From contig CAVXFL010000009.1 in the NCBI GenBank assembly GCA_963761015.1, positions 737,664-801,663 on the forward strand: 64,000 bases of DNA, given 5' to 3'. The translations under genes were made by a program, and so were the position numbers. Shown here one piece after another: positions 45,557 to 55,164 of the stretch (positions within the stretch are counted from its first letter, which is position 1; every line of letters starts with the position of its first letter). This DNA is from CAVXFL01 sp963761015. GTDB lineage: Bacteria > Pseudomonadota > Alphaproteobacteria > Acetobacterales > Acetobacteraceae. The notes under the pieces are model-generated. The model made no database searches. It was not told where the DNA came from and worked only from the letters and a program-made list of their open reading frames with translations.

Positions 45557-46952
45557 TCAGCGCCGCGCCTCGAAGGAGAACGGGCTGACGCCGGTGCGCA
45601 TCGGGTCGAACGCCAGCCGGTGCTCCAGCGGCGGGAAGGCGCGGCTGCGGCAGTCGGGGCGGTCGCAGAGGCGGCAGGAGAGGCCGATGCCGACCGTTGC
45701 GCGCCGCAAATCCAGCCCGTCGGCGTAGACCAGTTCGCCCGCGTGGGCGATCGAGCAGCCCATCGCCACCACATGCACCGGCGCCGGATCGCCCCAGCGC
45801 GTCGCCGGGCCGGTGACGGTCTGGGCGAAGCACAGGAATGTCGCGCCGTCCGGCAGGCTCGCCACCTGCACGCGCACCACGCCGGGGGTCGCAAACGCGC
45901 CGTGCACCACCCAGCGCGGGCAGGAGCCGCCATAGCGCGCGAACGGAAAGCCGGCCGCGGAGAAGCGCTTCGAGACGTTGCCCGCCGGATCGACCTTCAG
46001 GAAGAAGAACGGCACGCCGCGCGCACCCTCGCGCTGCAAGCTGGATAGCCGCTGGCAGGCCTGCTCGAACGACACGCCGAAGCGCGCCGCCACCGCTTCC
46101 ATGTCGTGGCGCAGCGCGTGCGCCGCTTCCAGAAACGGCTGATAGGGCATCAGCAGCGCGGCGGCGACGTAGTTCAACAGCCCGATGCGCAGCAGCCCCG
46201 CCGCCTCCGCCGTGGAGGGCTTGACCGCCGTCACGACACCCTCGACCGCGCCGCGCGCCTCCAGCAGCGCCAATTGGAACGCCATGTGAAAGCCGCGGCT
46301 TTCGCGCGGCAGCGATTCGGAAAGCGTCAGGCTGCGCGCCTCCGCGTCATAGGCGCGCAAGGCGCCTTCGAGCGGCCGCACCACCACGGCGAGCCCGTGC
46401 TTGCGCCGGAGCCGCTCGGCGATGGCGTGGTTGCGTTCCGCCGGGGTCGCGGACAGCTCGGCCGCGATCGCCTCGGCCGCCGTTTCCAACTCGGGAAAAT
46501 AGTTAGCGCGATCGTCGAACGACGTCGCGCACTTCCTCGTTCGGCAGCAGGATGCGCCGGCCGGAGGGGAGCGCGATGCCGCTCGCGTCCTCGCGCGCCA
46601 CCCGCCAGGCGCGGTGCAGCGCCAGCACGGCGCGGGCGGCATTGGGCGCGCTCGCCGCCAGCGCCTGCAGCTCCGGTTCCGGCACCGCGTCGGCGCCGAG
46701 CAGCGGGTCGGCCAACGCCTCGCGCAGCCCGACTTCCAGTTGCCGCTCGGCCGTTCCCGACAAGGTGGCGAGGTCGACGCGGAAAATCTCGGCGAACTTG
46801 ATGAGCAGGCCGGCGGTGACGTTGCGCTGGTCGTGCTCGATCAGGTTCAGGTAGCTCGCGGAGATGCCGAGCCGGCTGGCCAGCGCTTGCTGCGAGAACG
46901 CGTGCTCCTGGCGCAATCGCCGGACGGTGCGGCCGATCAGCGGGCCGGTCAT
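45557..46952 (-). pseudogene. ScfR/RamB-type HTH regulator with ImmA/IrrE-like domain, one frameshift
   Basis: An N-terminal XRE helix-turn-helix (FSQQALASRLGISASYLNLI) is followed by a metallopeptidase-like domain and the short-chain acyl-CoA regulator domain (DUF2083). Cys-rich C-terminal motif: LSCRLCDRPDCRSRAFPP. An extra G near 46516 breaks the frame after NEEVRDV; FDDRANYFPELETAAE continues. It is divergent from isocitrate lyase, as RamB/ScfR regulators are, so it probably controls aceA in response to acetyl- or propionyl-CoA. Confidence 0.85.
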
Positions 46953-47090
46953 TCTTTACATCCTTTACAAAGCGCGGCGCCTGTCGGTGAAACCCGCGAC
47001 AGGTTCTACCACAGCACCGCAGCTTTGCGCTGGTCTTCGCGTTTGCAATGTGAATTATTTGCACGCGAACGCCAGCCGAAGGAGCACGAC
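46953..47090. promoter_or_regulatory. Divergent control region of the regulator and aceA
   Basis: 138 bases. CTTTACATCCTTTACAAAG lies next to the regulator start, with two direct CTTTACA copies. TTTGCAA at 47042-47048 and ATTTGCAC at about 47057 lie upstream of aceA. RamB boxes have a TTTGCAAA core, so these are candidate operators. ATG 47091 follows AGGAGCACGACG. Confidence 0.45.
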
Positions 47091-48553
47091 GATGCGACCG
47101 AACCGCCAGCCCTGCCATCTACCCGAGGGCCTCGCCGGCGCCCCCGGCTACGATCCCGAACGGTTCGCCGGCATCCGCCGCGACTACGCGCCGGCCGAGG
47201 TCGCGCGGCTCGCCGGCTCGTTTCCGCATCCGCCACACCCTGGCCGAGATGGGCGCGCGCACGGCTGTGGCATCTGCTGCAGCACGGAGCCCTATCGTGC
47301 CGACGCTCGGCGCGCTGACCGGCAACCAGGCGGTGCAGCAGGTGAAGGCGGGGCTGAAGGCGATCTACCTGTCCGGCTGGCAGGTCGCGGCCGACGCCAA
47401 TCTCGCGGGCGAGATGTATCCCGACCAGTCGCTGTATCCGGTGAACTCCGTGCCGAACGTGGTGCGCGCGGATCAACAACGCGCTGCGCCGCGGCCGACC
47501 AGATCGCGCGCCTGGAGGGCAAGGCGACGGCACCTATTGGATGGCGCCGATCGTCGCCGACGCGGAAGCCGGGTTCGGCGGCGCGCTGAACGCTTACGAG
47601 CTGATGAAGGCGATGATCGAGGCCGGCGCCGCCGGCGTGCATTTCGAGGACCAGCTCGCGTCGCGAAAAGAAGTGCGGCCATCTCGGCGGCAAGGTGCTG
47701 GTGCCGATCAGCCAGCATATCCGCACCCTGAACGCCGCGCGGCTGGCGGCCGACGTGGAGGGCGTCGCCACCGTGCTGCTGTGCCGCACCGACGCGCAGT
47801 CGGCGCAGTTGCTGACCGCCGACGTGGACGAGCGCGACCGGCCGTTCCTGTCCGGCGAGCGCACCGCCGAGGGCTTCTTCCGCATCCGCCCGGCATGCGG
47901 CGAAGGACTACGCGATCGCCCGCGGCCTGGCCTATGCGCCCTATGCCGACCTGCTGTGGTGGGAGACCAGCGAGCCCGACCTGCACGAGGCGGAGCGCTT
48001 CGCCGATGCGATCCACCGCGAGTTCCCCGGCAAGATGCTGGCGTACAACTGCTCGCCGAGCTTCAACTGGACGCAAGAAGCTGTCGGCGGAGAAGATCGC
48101 CGATTTCCAGCGCGAGATCGGCGCGCATGGGCTACAAGTTCCAGTTCGTCACCCTCGCCGGGTTCCACAGCCTGAACCTGTCGATGTTCAAGCTGGCCCG
48201 CGCGCTATCGCGACCGCGGCATGGCCGGCTACTCGGAGTTGCAGCAGGCCGAATTCGCCGCCGAGGCCGAGGGCTACACGGCGACGCGGCACCAGCGCGA
48301 GGTGGGCGTCGGCTATTTCGACGCGGTGGCGATGGCGATCTCCGGCGGCACGTCCTCCACCACGGCGCTGGCCGGCAGCACCGAGGCGGCGCAGTTCCAC
48401 GACGCCGAACCGGACTCGGCGGAGCCGGCGCCGCTCGCGCCTCGCGGCGCAGGTACCCGGCAGCCCGCGCTCACGGTGAGCGCCGATAACGGCTACGACG
48501 ACGGCATCGTGCACGGCCACGACTGGGCGCGCGGGGCATCGCTGAACGTTTAG
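47091..48553 (+). pseudogene. aceA: Isocitrate lyase broken by about a dozen single-base indels
   Basis: Isocitrate lyase splits isocitrate to glyoxylate and succinate in the glyoxylate shunt. It starts MRPNRQPCHLPEGLAGAPG. Recognisable blocks in alternating frames are LTGNQAVQQVKAGLKAIYLS, WQVAADANLAGEMYPDQSLY, VADAEAGFGGALNAYELMKA, a KKCGHLGGKVLVPI active-site block after correction, LAYAPYADLLWWETSEPDL, FQFVTLAGFHSLNLSMF and YFDAVAMAISGGTSSTTALA. Breaks lie near 47221, 47260, 47284, 47305, 47466, 47492, 47522, 47667, 47900, 48074, 48127 and 48207, mostly one extra base in CG-rich runs. The codons between them are well preserved. The C-terminal end after GSTEAAQF is longer than usual and may also be misread. 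Confidence 0.85.
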
Positions 48554-48613
48554 GGAGGAAGCGGCCCGCTCGTGGCGGCGCGGCAGCCAACGAACTGCCG
48601 CGCCGCATTCCGC

Positions 48614-49694
48614 CTATGTGCTTTGCGCGATCTGCCAAGCCGAATCGGCGATTTCGCGGAACATCGCGCCCCGTTCCAGCGCGCGCGCATCGGCGGCATT
48701 GCCATCGAGTGCGCGGCGATATACCCCGGCGACAATCGCCGCGAGGCGAAACATCGAAAACACCGTGATGAATTGCAGTCCCGGTACGCCCTGCCGCCCG
48801 GTGCGCCGGCAATACGCGTCCACGTAATCCGCCTCGCTCGGAATGCCCCGCGCGATGATCTCGGTTTGCGACGCGCCGCCCGCCGAGGGCGGCAGGTGAT
48901 AGGTGAGCAGGTTGTAGCCGACATCGGCGAGCGGATGGCCGATGGTGGAGAGCTCCCAGTCCAGTACCGCAACGATGCGCGGCTCGGTCGGATGGAACAG
49001 CAGGTTGCCCAGCCGGAAATCGCCGTGAACGATCGTCGCCTCGTCGGGCGGCGGCGCCCGCTCGGGCAGCCAGCGCATGAGACGTTCCATCGACGGCACG
49101 TCCTCGCTGCGCGAGGCGTCGTATTGCTTCGACCAGCGCGCGATCTGGCGCGCGAAATACGCCTCGGGACGCCCGAAGCCTTCCAGCCCGACGGCGCGCC
49201 AATCGACGCCGTGCAGCGCGGCGAGCACGCGGTTCATGTCGTCGTACATCGCCGCGCGCTCGGCCGGCGCACAGCTCGGCAAGTGTGCGGTCGCCCGCGT
49301 AAACGCGGCCGGGCACGTAGTCCATGACGTAGAACATCTGCCCGATGACGCTCTCGTCGGTGCAGAGCAGGTGCATGCGCGGCACCGGCACGTCGCTGCC
49401 CGCAAGCGCGCGCATGACGCGGTATTCGCGATCGACGGCGTGCGCCGAGGGCAGCAGCTTGCCCGGCGGTTTCTTGCGCAGAACGTATTGCTGCCCGCCG
49501 GCGCTCAGGTGAAACGTGGGATTGGACTGCCCGCCCTGGAACTGCCGCACGACCAGTTCGCCCGCGTAGCCGGGCAGATTGTCGCGCAGATAGCGCGCGA
49601 GCGCGGCTTCATCGAAGCGATGGTTCGGCAGAACCGGAACGAGTTCGGGGACGCCGTCGACGGGTTTGCTGTTTGCTGGAGGCGTTTCGCTCAC
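48614..49694 (-). pseudogene. APH-like phosphotransferase (acyl-CoA/hydroxy-acid kinase type), one frameshift
   Basis: A 359-residue phosphotransferase-family kinase. Features are GGQSNPTFHLSAGGQQYVL (nucleotide loop with Lys in VLRKKPPG), the catalytic IVHGDFRLGNLLFHP and AVLDWELSTIGHPLADVGYN with the metal Asp. One extra G near 49267 breaks the frame after RTLAEL; SPAERAAMYDDMNRVLAAL continues. The family includes the kinase part of ACAD10/11. The same operon carries an acyl-CoA dehydrogenase and an SDR, so a hydroxyacyl-CoA kinase role is more likely than antibiotic resistance. The start overlaps the DUF29 stop (ATGA). Confidence 0.83.
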
Positions 49695-50170
49695 GACGGC
49701 GATTTGCCGTCGGGTTCAGGCAGGAACGTCGGATCGATTATCTGCGCCTCCGAGTAGGGGCAAATTTGCGGAAACACGGTTCGGGCCAAGCCGGTTTCCT
49801 TCTGGGCCGCCAGAACGGCCAGCCTGTACGCCTTGGCGATGCTCGAATCCAGTTTCGGACGAAGGCTTGGGTTTTCGCCGAGATGGTCATCAAGTCGGAC
49901 CCGCTGCTCCTCGATCGTAAGCCGCCAACTGTTGCCGCGAAACCCAGGCTGGAACTCCCATTTCAGGAGGTGGGCCAGGAGCACGGCCAACCGGTTCACC
50001 AGCTCGCGCCTTTCGCTTTGGCCCAAGCGCTCTATCTCCTCGGCGATGTTGTCGATGTCCGCCGCAGCCAACCGGCGCTCGCGAAGCAGCGCGGCCTGCT
50101 CCATCGCCCAGCCGTAGAAATCGTCGTCGTACGTCGAGGCCGCCTTGGCTCGCTGCACTTTCGCCGACAT
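49691..50170 (-). CDS. DUF29 family protein
   Basis: 159 residues. The DUF29 pattern is clear: YDDDFYGWAMEQAALLRERR, then DNIAEEIERLGQSERRELVNRL, then LKWEFQPGFRGNSWRLTIEE. Cytosolic, helical, function unknown. It sits between the SDR and kinase genes with overlaps of four bases or less. DUF29 genes are usually scattered and multicopy, so it may have been inserted into the operon. Confidence 0.88.
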   Translation of the reverse strand: MSAKVQRAKAASTYDDDFYGWAMEQAALLRERRLAAADIDNIAEEIERLGQSERRELVNRLAVLLAHLLKWEFQPGFRGNSWRLTIEEQRVRLDDHLGENPSLRPKLDSSIAKAYRLAVLAAQKETGLARTVFPQICPYSEAQIIDPTFLPEPDGKSPS

Positions 50171-50173
50171 TCG

Positions 50174-50956
50174 CTACTCCGCGCTGCCCGGCGAGCCCAC
50201 CGTGACGCCGCCGTCGATCACCATCGTCTGTCCGGTCATGAAATTTGCGGCCGGCGAGGCGAGGAACACCGCGGCGCCGGCGATCTCGTCCGGCTCGCCG
50301 ATGCGCAACAGCGGGGTTTCCGCCGCGCGCTTGCGCTCCAGTTCCGGGTTCTCCCACAGCGCGCGGGCGAAGTCGGTGCGGATCAGGCCCGGCGCGATGC
50401 AGTTGGCGCGGATGTTCTTCGGCCCCCACTCGACGGCGATATTGCGCGCCATCTGCATGTCGGCCGCTTTCGACAACCCGTAAACGGCGAGATACGGCGT
50501 GCCGCGCAGACCGCCGATCGAGGACACGATGATGACGGAACCGCCGCCGCGCGCGGCCATGTGCGGGATGGTCATGTTGCACAGCCAGAAGTTGCTGCGC
50601 ACGTTCGCACCCATGATGCGGTCGTAGGCCTCGTCCGGAATCCCGGCGGAGGGCCCGAAATACGGGTTCACCGCCGCGTTGCAGACCAGCACATCGATGC
50701 CGCCCCATTGCGCGAGCGTCTTGTCCACCAACGCCTGCAACTGATCCTTGTGCGCGACGTGGCACGGGATCACCACCGCCTCGCCGCCCTTGCCGCGGAT
50801 CGCCTGCGCGACCGTTTCGCACGCCTCCGGCTTGCGGCTGGAGACCACCACCTTCGCGCCGTGCTCGGCCAGCCGCTCGGCGATGGCGCGGCCGATGCCG
50901 CGGCTCGATCCCGTCACCACGGCGACCTTGCCGGCGAGGTCGAATAGCGTGCTCAT
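50174..50956 (-). CDS. SDR family oxidoreductase
   Basis: 260 residues. Rossmann motif VVTGSSRGIGRAIAERLAE, NAAVNPYF in place of NNAG, Ser in VSSIGGLRG and the YxxxK motif AVYGLSKAADM. The C-terminus MTGQTMVIDGGVTVG is the usual tail. It probably oxidises or reduces a hydroxyacyl intermediate with NAD(P). Its ATG overlaps the acyl-CoA dehydrogenase stop (ATGA). Confidence 0.9.
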   Translation of the reverse strand: MSTLFDLAGKVAVVTGSSRGIGRAIAERLAEHGAKVVVSSRKPEACETVAQAIRGKGGEAVVIPCHVAHKDQLQALVDKTLAQWGGIDVLVCNAAVNPYFGPSAGIPDEAYDRIMGANVRSNFWLCNMTIPHMAARGGGSVIIVSSIGGLRGTPYLAVYGLSKAADMQMARNIAVEWGPKNIRANCIAPGLIRTDFARALWENPELERKRAAETPLLRIGEPDEIAGAAVFLASPAANFMTGQTMVIDGGVTVGSPGSAE

Positions 50957-52180
50957 GCGTTGGGCCGCTCCGGCTGATACTTGCGCAGTTCCAGCCGCCC
51001 GAGCTGGTGGCGATGCACCTCGTCCGGCCCGTCGACGATGCGCATGGTGCGCGCGGTCGCGTACATGCGGGCGAGGCCGAAATCCTTGGTCACGCCGCCG
51101 GCGCCGTGCGCCTGCACCGCCCAGTCGATCACCTGGCAGGCCATGTTCGGGATCGCGACCTTGATCTCGGCGATCTCCCGCCGCGCCTCCTTGTTGCCGA
51201 CCGTGTCCATCTTCCAGGCCGCGTGCAGCACCAAGAGCCGCGACTGGTCGATCATGATGCGCGAATTGGCGATGCGCTCGATCATCACGCCCTGCTCCGC
51301 CAGCGGCCGGCCGAACGGTCGGCGCTCCAGGGCGCGCCGGCAGGTCTTCTCCAGCGCCCGCTCGGCGAGCCCGATCGTGCGCATGCAGTGATGGATGCGC
51401 CCCGGACCGAGCCGTCCCTGCGCGATCTCGAACCCCCTTCCTTCGCCCAGCAGGATGTTGGCGGCCGGCAGGCGCACGTTCTCGAACAAGAATCTCGGCA
51501 TGCCCGTGCGGCGCGTCGTCCCAGCCGAACACCGGCAGATTGCGCACGATCCGCACGCCCGGCGTGTCGCGCGGCACCAGGACCATCGACTGCTGGCGGT
51601 GCTTGTCCGGGTTCATGGGATCGGTCTTGCCCATCACGATCAGAATCTTGCAGCGCGGGTCGGGGGCACCGGAGGACCACCACTTCCTGCCGTTGATGAC
51701 GTAGTGATCGCCCTGGCGCTCGATCCGGCATTGGATGTTGGTGGCGTCGGAGGAGGCCACGTCCGGCTCGGTCATGCAGAAGGCCGAGCGGATCTTCCCC
51801 TCCAGCAGCGGCGCCAGCCATTCCTGCTTGTGCGCCTCGCTACCGTAGCGCTCGATGGTCTCCATGTTGCCGGTATCCGGGGCGGAGCAGTTGAACACCT
51901 CGGACGACCACTGCACCCGGCCCATGATCTCGGCCAGCGGCGCGTATTCCAGGTTGGTCAGGCCGGCGCCGTATTTCGAGTGCGGCAGGAACAGGTTCCA
52001 CAGCCCCGCCGCGTGCGCCTTGGGCTTCAGCGCCTCGACGATCGGAACCGGCTGCCAGCGGTCCGCGGCCGTTTCGAGTTGCTCCTGGTAGGTCGCCTCG
52101 TTCGGGTAGACGTGCTCGTCCATGAACGCCTGCACGCGCCCGCGCAGCTCGTTCACCTTGTCTGAATAGGTGAAGTCCAT
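50953..52180 (-). pseudogene. Acyl-CoA dehydrogenase (ACAD10/11-like), one frameshift
   Basis: About 408 residues. It starts MDFTYSDKVNELRGRVQAFM; GGAGG precedes. FAD and substrate segments are SAFCMTEPDVASSDATNI, INGRKWWSSGAPDPRCKI and, after the break, GFEIAQGRLGPGRIHHCMRT. The frame breaks near 51500 with one extra base after HGHAEI; LFENVRLPAANILLGEGRG continues. DPRCKI-type and NGRKWW features match the ACAD10/11 group, whose members eliminate phosphate from 4-phosphoacyl-CoA. First gene of the operon. Confidence 0.88.
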
Positions 52181-52537
52181 TTGCGTTTCCTCCCGCCCCC
52201 GCTCGGCCGACAGCCTAGGCACCGACGCCTGCGCGGGCAAACGGGGAAATTCCGGCCGTCCGCCGGGCCGGCGCCCGTTGCGCGCGAAGCACGGAAGTGA
52301 CAGAAGGCGGTCACACATCGGTGATGAGGCGCGGCTCGGGGCCGGATGTTACCCCGTCAGGCACGGTCCGCGCGGGCTGGCGCGTTTGCCGAGCCATCGC
52401 CATCTCATTCGGTGCAGCGAGTGGACAGAAGGACGTTGGACGGCAGACGTGACCCGCCTAGCTCCGCCCGGATGTCCACGCGCGTCGCGTCCGGCATTCG
52501 CACCATCGCGCGCCGCTGACGCCGCCGCCCAGAGACC
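52181..52537. other. Intergenic region between divergent ACAD and DedA genes
   Basis: 357 bases. I see no convincing gene; the frames through it do not look like protein. It should contain both promoters, but no clear box stands out. Confidence 0.35.
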
Positions 52538-53161
52538 ATGTTCGGCATATCCGTTGCCTCGCTCCTGCGCACGGCGGGGCATCAAGAGCTATTCCAGGCG
52601 CTCGCCATCGTTCTTGGCACGTTCATCCTGGAGGACGCCGCCACCGTGCTCGCGGCCATGCAGGCCGAGACGGGCGGGCTGCCGATCTGGCTGGCGCTGG
52701 TCTCGCTCTACACCGGCATCGTGCTCGGCGATCTCGGCCTCTATGGGCTGGGGCGGCTGTGCGCGCAGGTTCCCTGGATTTACCGCCTGGTCGGCGAGCG
52801 ACGCATTCACACGGGCCAGGATTGGCTGCACGGCCGCCGCCGCCGCGTCTTCAAGGTCGTGTTCGTGAGCCGCTTTCTGCCGGGGATGCGGCTGCCGACC
52901 TACACCGCCTGCGGTTTCCTGCAGGCGGATTTCGGCCAATTCGCGCTCGCCGCCATCGCCGCTGTCCTGATCTGGACCTCGCTGCTGTTCGGCGTCTCGC
53001 TCCGCGTCGGCAAGGTGCTGATGGCGCATTTCGGCGCTTGGCGCTGGGCCGGCGCGATCGGCTTCGCCATCGTCGTGGTCGGGCTCGGCTGGGCCGCCGG
53101 GCGCTGGAAGCAGAGCAGCGACGCTAACCGCCGCGATTCCCGCCACGAGGACCGGCGATGA
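52538..53161 (+). CDS. DedA/VTT family membrane protein
   Basis: 207 residues. DedA signatures are FILEDAATVLAAMQAETGG near the N-terminus, SLYTGIVLGDLGLYGLGRL, and FKVVFVSRFLPGMRLPTYTACG with the conserved Arg and Pro. About five hydrophobic segments. DedA homologues such as UptA flip undecaprenyl phosphate back across the membrane. The stop overlaps the ATP-grasp start by ATGA. Linked to uppP, which strengthens the lipid-carrier reading. Confidence 0.87.
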   Translation: MFGISVASLLRTAGHQELFQALAIVLGTFILEDAATVLAAMQAETGGLPIWLALVSLYTGIVLGDLGLYGLGRLCAQVPWIYRLVGERRIHTGQDWLHGRRRRVFKVVFVSRFLPGMRLPTYTACGFLQADFGQFALAAIAAVLIWTSLLFGVSLRVGKVLMAHFGAWRWAGAIGFAIVVVGLGWAAGRWKQSSDANRRDSRHEDRR

Positions 53162-54273
53162 GGGATCTGGCCGCGGCGCTGTTGAGCCGGTCGCGGGCGC
53201 GCGGGCCGGGCCGGGGCGAGCCGCCGGTGTCGCCGTTCGAGTTCTGGCCGGGCTGGCTGTTCTACACGCCGATCGTGCTGCAATGGGTCGGCCTCGGCCT
53301 GCGTTACGGCTCGTTCAGCCTGCCCACCGCCGCCAACCCGCGCATCGTCGCCGGCGGCTTGTGCGGCGAGACGAAAAGCTCGGTCCTCGACCTGGTGGCG
53401 CCGGCGGCCCGGCCTTGGCTGGCACCTTACGCCTGCGTGGAAACCGCCGACGACCCGGGGGCCGACCTTCCGCGCGCGTTGGCGACGATCGCGGCCGCCG
53501 GGCTCGGTTACCCCCTGGTGGCCAAGCCGGACATCGGTTGCAACGGCACCGGCGTCCGACTGATCGGCGAGGCGGCCGACCTGGCGCGCTATCTGCGGGA
53601 ATTCCCCCGCCGCGCGCCCCTGATGTTGCAGGCCTATGTGCCGCACGAGGGCGAGGCCGGGCTGTTCTACATCCGCCGCCCCGGCAAGGCGCGCGGGCGG
53701 ATCAGTTCGATAACGCTGAAGACCTCGCCGGTGGTCATTGGCGACGGGCGGCGCACGGTGCGCGAACTGATCCTCGCCGACCCGAGGCTGAGCCGGCTGC
53801 CGCAACGGCTGTTCCTGGAGAAGCTCGGATCGCGGCTGGACGAGGTCCCGGCCTCCGGCGCGCCGGTGCGGCTCGTGTTCGTGGGCAACCACTGCAAGGG
53901 CTCGACCTTCTTCAACGGCCTGGAGCACGCGACCGAGCCGCTGACCGCGTGCGTGGACGAGATCGCGCGCGCCATCCCGGACTTCCATTTCGGCCGCTTC
54001 GACGTGCGCTTCCGCTCGCTCGCCGAACTGCGCCAGGGCGGCGGCTTCAGCATCATCGAGATCAACGGTGTCGGCTCCGAGGCCACGCATATCTGGGACA
54101 CGCGAACCCGGCTCGGCGAGGCGTACGCGTCGCAATTCGCGCATTACCGCGCCGCGTTCGAGATCGGCCGGGCGATGCGCAAGGCGGGCCATCGCCCGGC
54201 CGGGCTGCTCGACTTGCTGCGCCTGTGGCGATTGCAGAAGCGCCTGATGGCCGCGTATCCGATGCACGACTGA
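53158..54273 (+). CDS. ATP-grasp family ligase
   Basis: 371 residues. A D-Ala-D-Ala-ligase-like ATP-grasp fold: AAGLGYPLVAKPDIGCNGTG carries the ATP-binding Lys, APLMLQAYVPHEGEAGLFYI follows, and GRFDVRFRSL with IIEINGVGSEATHIWD holds the Mg-binding Glu and Asn. The N-terminal segment FWPGWLFYTPIVLQWVGLGL is hydrophobic and may attach it to the membrane. It would link a carboxylate to an amine, thiol or lipid; the substrate is unknown. It is coupled to DedA by ATGA and is 32 bases before uppP. Confidence 0.82.
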   Translation: MRDLAAALLSRSRARGPGRGEPPVSPFEFWPGWLFYTPIVLQWVGLGLRYGSFSLPTAANPRIVAGGLCGETKSSVLDLVAPAARPWLAPYACVETADDPGADLPRALATIAAAGLGYPLVAKPDIGCNGTGVRLIGEAADLARYLREFPRRAPLMLQAYVPHEGEAGLFYIRRPGKARGRISSITLKTSPVVIGDGRRTVRELILADPRLSRLPQRLFLEKLGSRLDEVPASGAPVRLVFVGNHCKGSTFFNGLEHATEPLTACVDEIARAIPDFHFGRFDVRFRSLAELRQGGGFSIIEINGVGSEATHIWDTRTRLGEAYASQFAHYRAAFEIGRAMRKAGHRPAGLLDLLRLWRLQKRLMAAYPMHD

Positions 54274-54305
54274 TTTTCTCCCGCGATTTCGTCAGGCCGC
54301 CGAAC

Positions 54306-55142
54306 ATGGACACCATCCACGCGATCGCCATTGCGCTGCTCCAGGGCGCCACGGAACTGTTCCCGGTGAGCAGTCTCGGGCACGCCGTGGTGCTGCCGGC
54401 CTTGCTGGGCTGGAAGCTCGACCAGCACGCGCCCTCGTTCCTGCCGTTTCTGGTCATGCTGCATCTCGGCACGGCCGCGGCGCTGCTGCTGTATTTCTGG
54501 CGCGACTGGCTGGCGCTGGCGGCGGGCGTGCTCGGCTTTGCCGAGCCGCATCAGATGCGCGAGAGCCGGCGGGTGTTCGGGCTGATCGTGATCGCGACGA
54601 TTCCGGCCGTGCTGATCGGGTTCGCGCTCGAACACTACATCCGCGCGCTGTTCGCCACGCCGGTGATCGCGGCGATTTTTCTGGTCGCCAACGGCCTGCT
54701 GCTGCTGTTCGGCGAGCGGCTGCGCAGCCGGGCGCATCGGCCGCTCTCGTCGCTGCAGGCGGCGGACGCGCTGACCATCGGGCTTTGGCAGTGCACGGCG
54801 TTGATCCCGGGCATTTCCCGCTCCGGAGCCACCATCGTGGGCGGGCTGTTGCGCGGCATCGACCATGAGGATTCGGCGCATTTCTCGTTCCTGATCGCCA
54901 CGCCGATCATTCTCGGCGCCACCGTCCTGGAGGCGCCGAAGCTGCTGCGCGCGGGCGTCGCGCCGGGGGCGTTCGGGCTGGCCGCGCTGGCCGCCGTGGT
55001 GGCCGGTGCCACCGCCTTCGCGAGCACCGCGTTTCTGATGCGCTATTTCCGCCGCCACGACGCCTGGGCGCTCAATCCCTTCGCTTATTATTGCATGGCG
55101 TTCGGTCTGGGGGCGGCGGCTTGGCTGCTGCTCGGCCGATGA
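54306..55142 (+). CDS. uppP: Undecaprenyl-diphosphatase
   Basis: 278 residues, about eight membrane helices. It removes a phosphate from undecaprenyl diphosphate to recycle the cell-wall lipid carrier. Motifs are LLQGATELFPVSSLGHAVVL (E-x3-PVSSxxH) and IPGISRSGATIVGGLLRG (PGxSRSG). Its position after DedA and an ATP-grasp gene suggests a carrier-lipid unit. Confidence 0.93.
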   Translation: MDTIHAIAIALLQGATELFPVSSLGHAVVLPALLGWKLDQHAPSFLPFLVMLHLGTAAALLLYFWRDWLALAAGVLGFAEPHQMRESRRVFGLIVIATIPAVLIGFALEHYIRALFATPVIAAIFLVANGLLLLFGERLRSRAHRPLSSLQAADALTIGLWQCTALIPGISRSGATIVGGLLRGIDHEDSAHFSFLIATPIILGATVLEAPKLLRAGVAPGAFGLAALAAVVAGATAFASTAFLMRYFRRHDAWALNPFAYYCMAFGLGAAAWLLLGR

Positions 55143-55164
55143 GCCGGACGAATTCGGGTCGCGG

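Noticed and set aside
48614..49694. Antibiotic-resistance aminoglycoside kinase
   Set aside because: The APH-like fold is shared, but the operon with acyl-CoA dehydrogenase and SDR points to metabolism.
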